This document shows, in pieces, positions 23,400 through 23,511 of a DNA stretch of 23,511 bases (positions are counted from its first letter, which is position 1; each line of letters begins with the position of its first letter). Both the position numbers and the translations under genes were made by a program. Under the pieces are notes generated by a model. The model was not told where the DNA came from and did no database searches. It saw only the letters and a program-made list of their open reading frames with translations. The DNA comes from CAZABC01 sp964483405 (GTDB lineage: Bacteria; Chloroflexota; Limnocylindria; Limnocylindrales; CSP1-4): the NCBI GenBank assembly GCA_964483405.1, contig CAZABC010000033.1:1-23511 (forward strand), in the 5' to 3' direction.

Positions 23400-23511
23400 A
23401 TGACACGGTACATCGTCGATGCGCCGGCCCTCTTGCAGATCGCTTCGACCAGCCTCCGGATCCACCCGGAGCACCAGCTCGTCGCCCCGAACTCGATGCG
23501 GTCGGAGGCGT
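23400..23511 (+). CDS. PIN-domain-like protein, partial (runs off the window)
   Basis: The first 37 residues begin MTRYIVDAPALLQIA and continue HPEHQLVAPNSMRSEA, the start of PIN-like (VapC-type) proteins in which the early aspartate (D7) is a metal ligand and the SEA/SQA segment holds the next conserved acidic residue. PIN proteins are Mg-dependent RNases, often toxins. No antitoxin gene is seen upstream; the divergent neighbour is the PCD-VOC gene. An ATG at 23388 would add four residues. The 3' part lies outside the window, so activity cannot be judged. Confidence 0.6.
   Translation, partial: MTRYIVDAPALLQIASTSLRIHPEHQLVAPNSMRSEA

Overview
The window is a high-GC (roughly 70%) stretch of bacterial chromosome. 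It is gene-dense on both strands, with many purine-rich ribosome binding sites and a few likely leaderless starts. The protein mix suggests Chloroflexota (a Limnocylindria/Ellin6529-like lineage) or, less likely, Actinomycetota. It includes very large LuxR-type ATPase regulators, a B-C-A ordered molybdopterin oxidoreductase operon, a pterin-dehydratase/VOC fusion and a PIN-like protein. This placement is an inference from gene content; there is no rRNA or other phylogenetic marker here. I saw no tRNA, rRNA or CRISPR array.

Layout. 1-1064: remnant of an IS481-like insertion sequence whose transposase has lost its N-terminus, with a cluster of TGTC/GACA half-sites at its surviving end. 1295-4300 (minus strand): a frameshifted F420/deazaflavin-type oxidoreductase-like gene, a DUF1801 protein, a GntH-like metallo-beta-lactamase-fold hydrolase and a SHOCT-domain protein. 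4542-9220 (plus strand): a cysteine-less carboxymuconolactone-decarboxylase (CMD) family protein, a MalT-like LuxR regulator and a SulP anion transporter broken by a one-base frameshift. 9217-9597: a scar holding two back-to-back gene fragments.

9671-15527 (minus strand) is the metabolic core: an operon encoding a Tat-exported four-cluster ferredoxin subunit, an NrfD-type membrane subunit and a 1097-residue molybdopterin catalytic subunit. The order B-C-A matches the tetrathionate reductase (ttrBCA) and SrdBCA-type selenate reductase operons. A second CMD-family gene lies downstream. It is probably an extracytoplasmic, quinone-coupled reductase of an oxidised sulfur, selenium or related oxyanion; the substrate cannot be read from sequence.

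15761-17008 (plus): a PrsW-like membrane protease divergent from the reductase. 17097-18059 (minus): a secreted PD40 beta-propeller. 18190-18819 (minus): a TusA-like and a DsrE-like protein, both sulfur-relay families. 18972-22001 (plus): a second giant LuxR regulator. The non-coding DNA flanking the tusA-dsrE pair holds the only four CTTAG/CTAAG pentamers I found in the window. 22022-23367 (minus): a translationally coupled pair (PCD-VOC fusion and DinB-like). 23400-end (plus): the start of a PIN-like gene.

Together, the Mo reductase, the TusA/DsrE relay and the SulP transporter give the window a sulfur/anion redox flavour. Only the B-C-A operon is a clearly coherent system.
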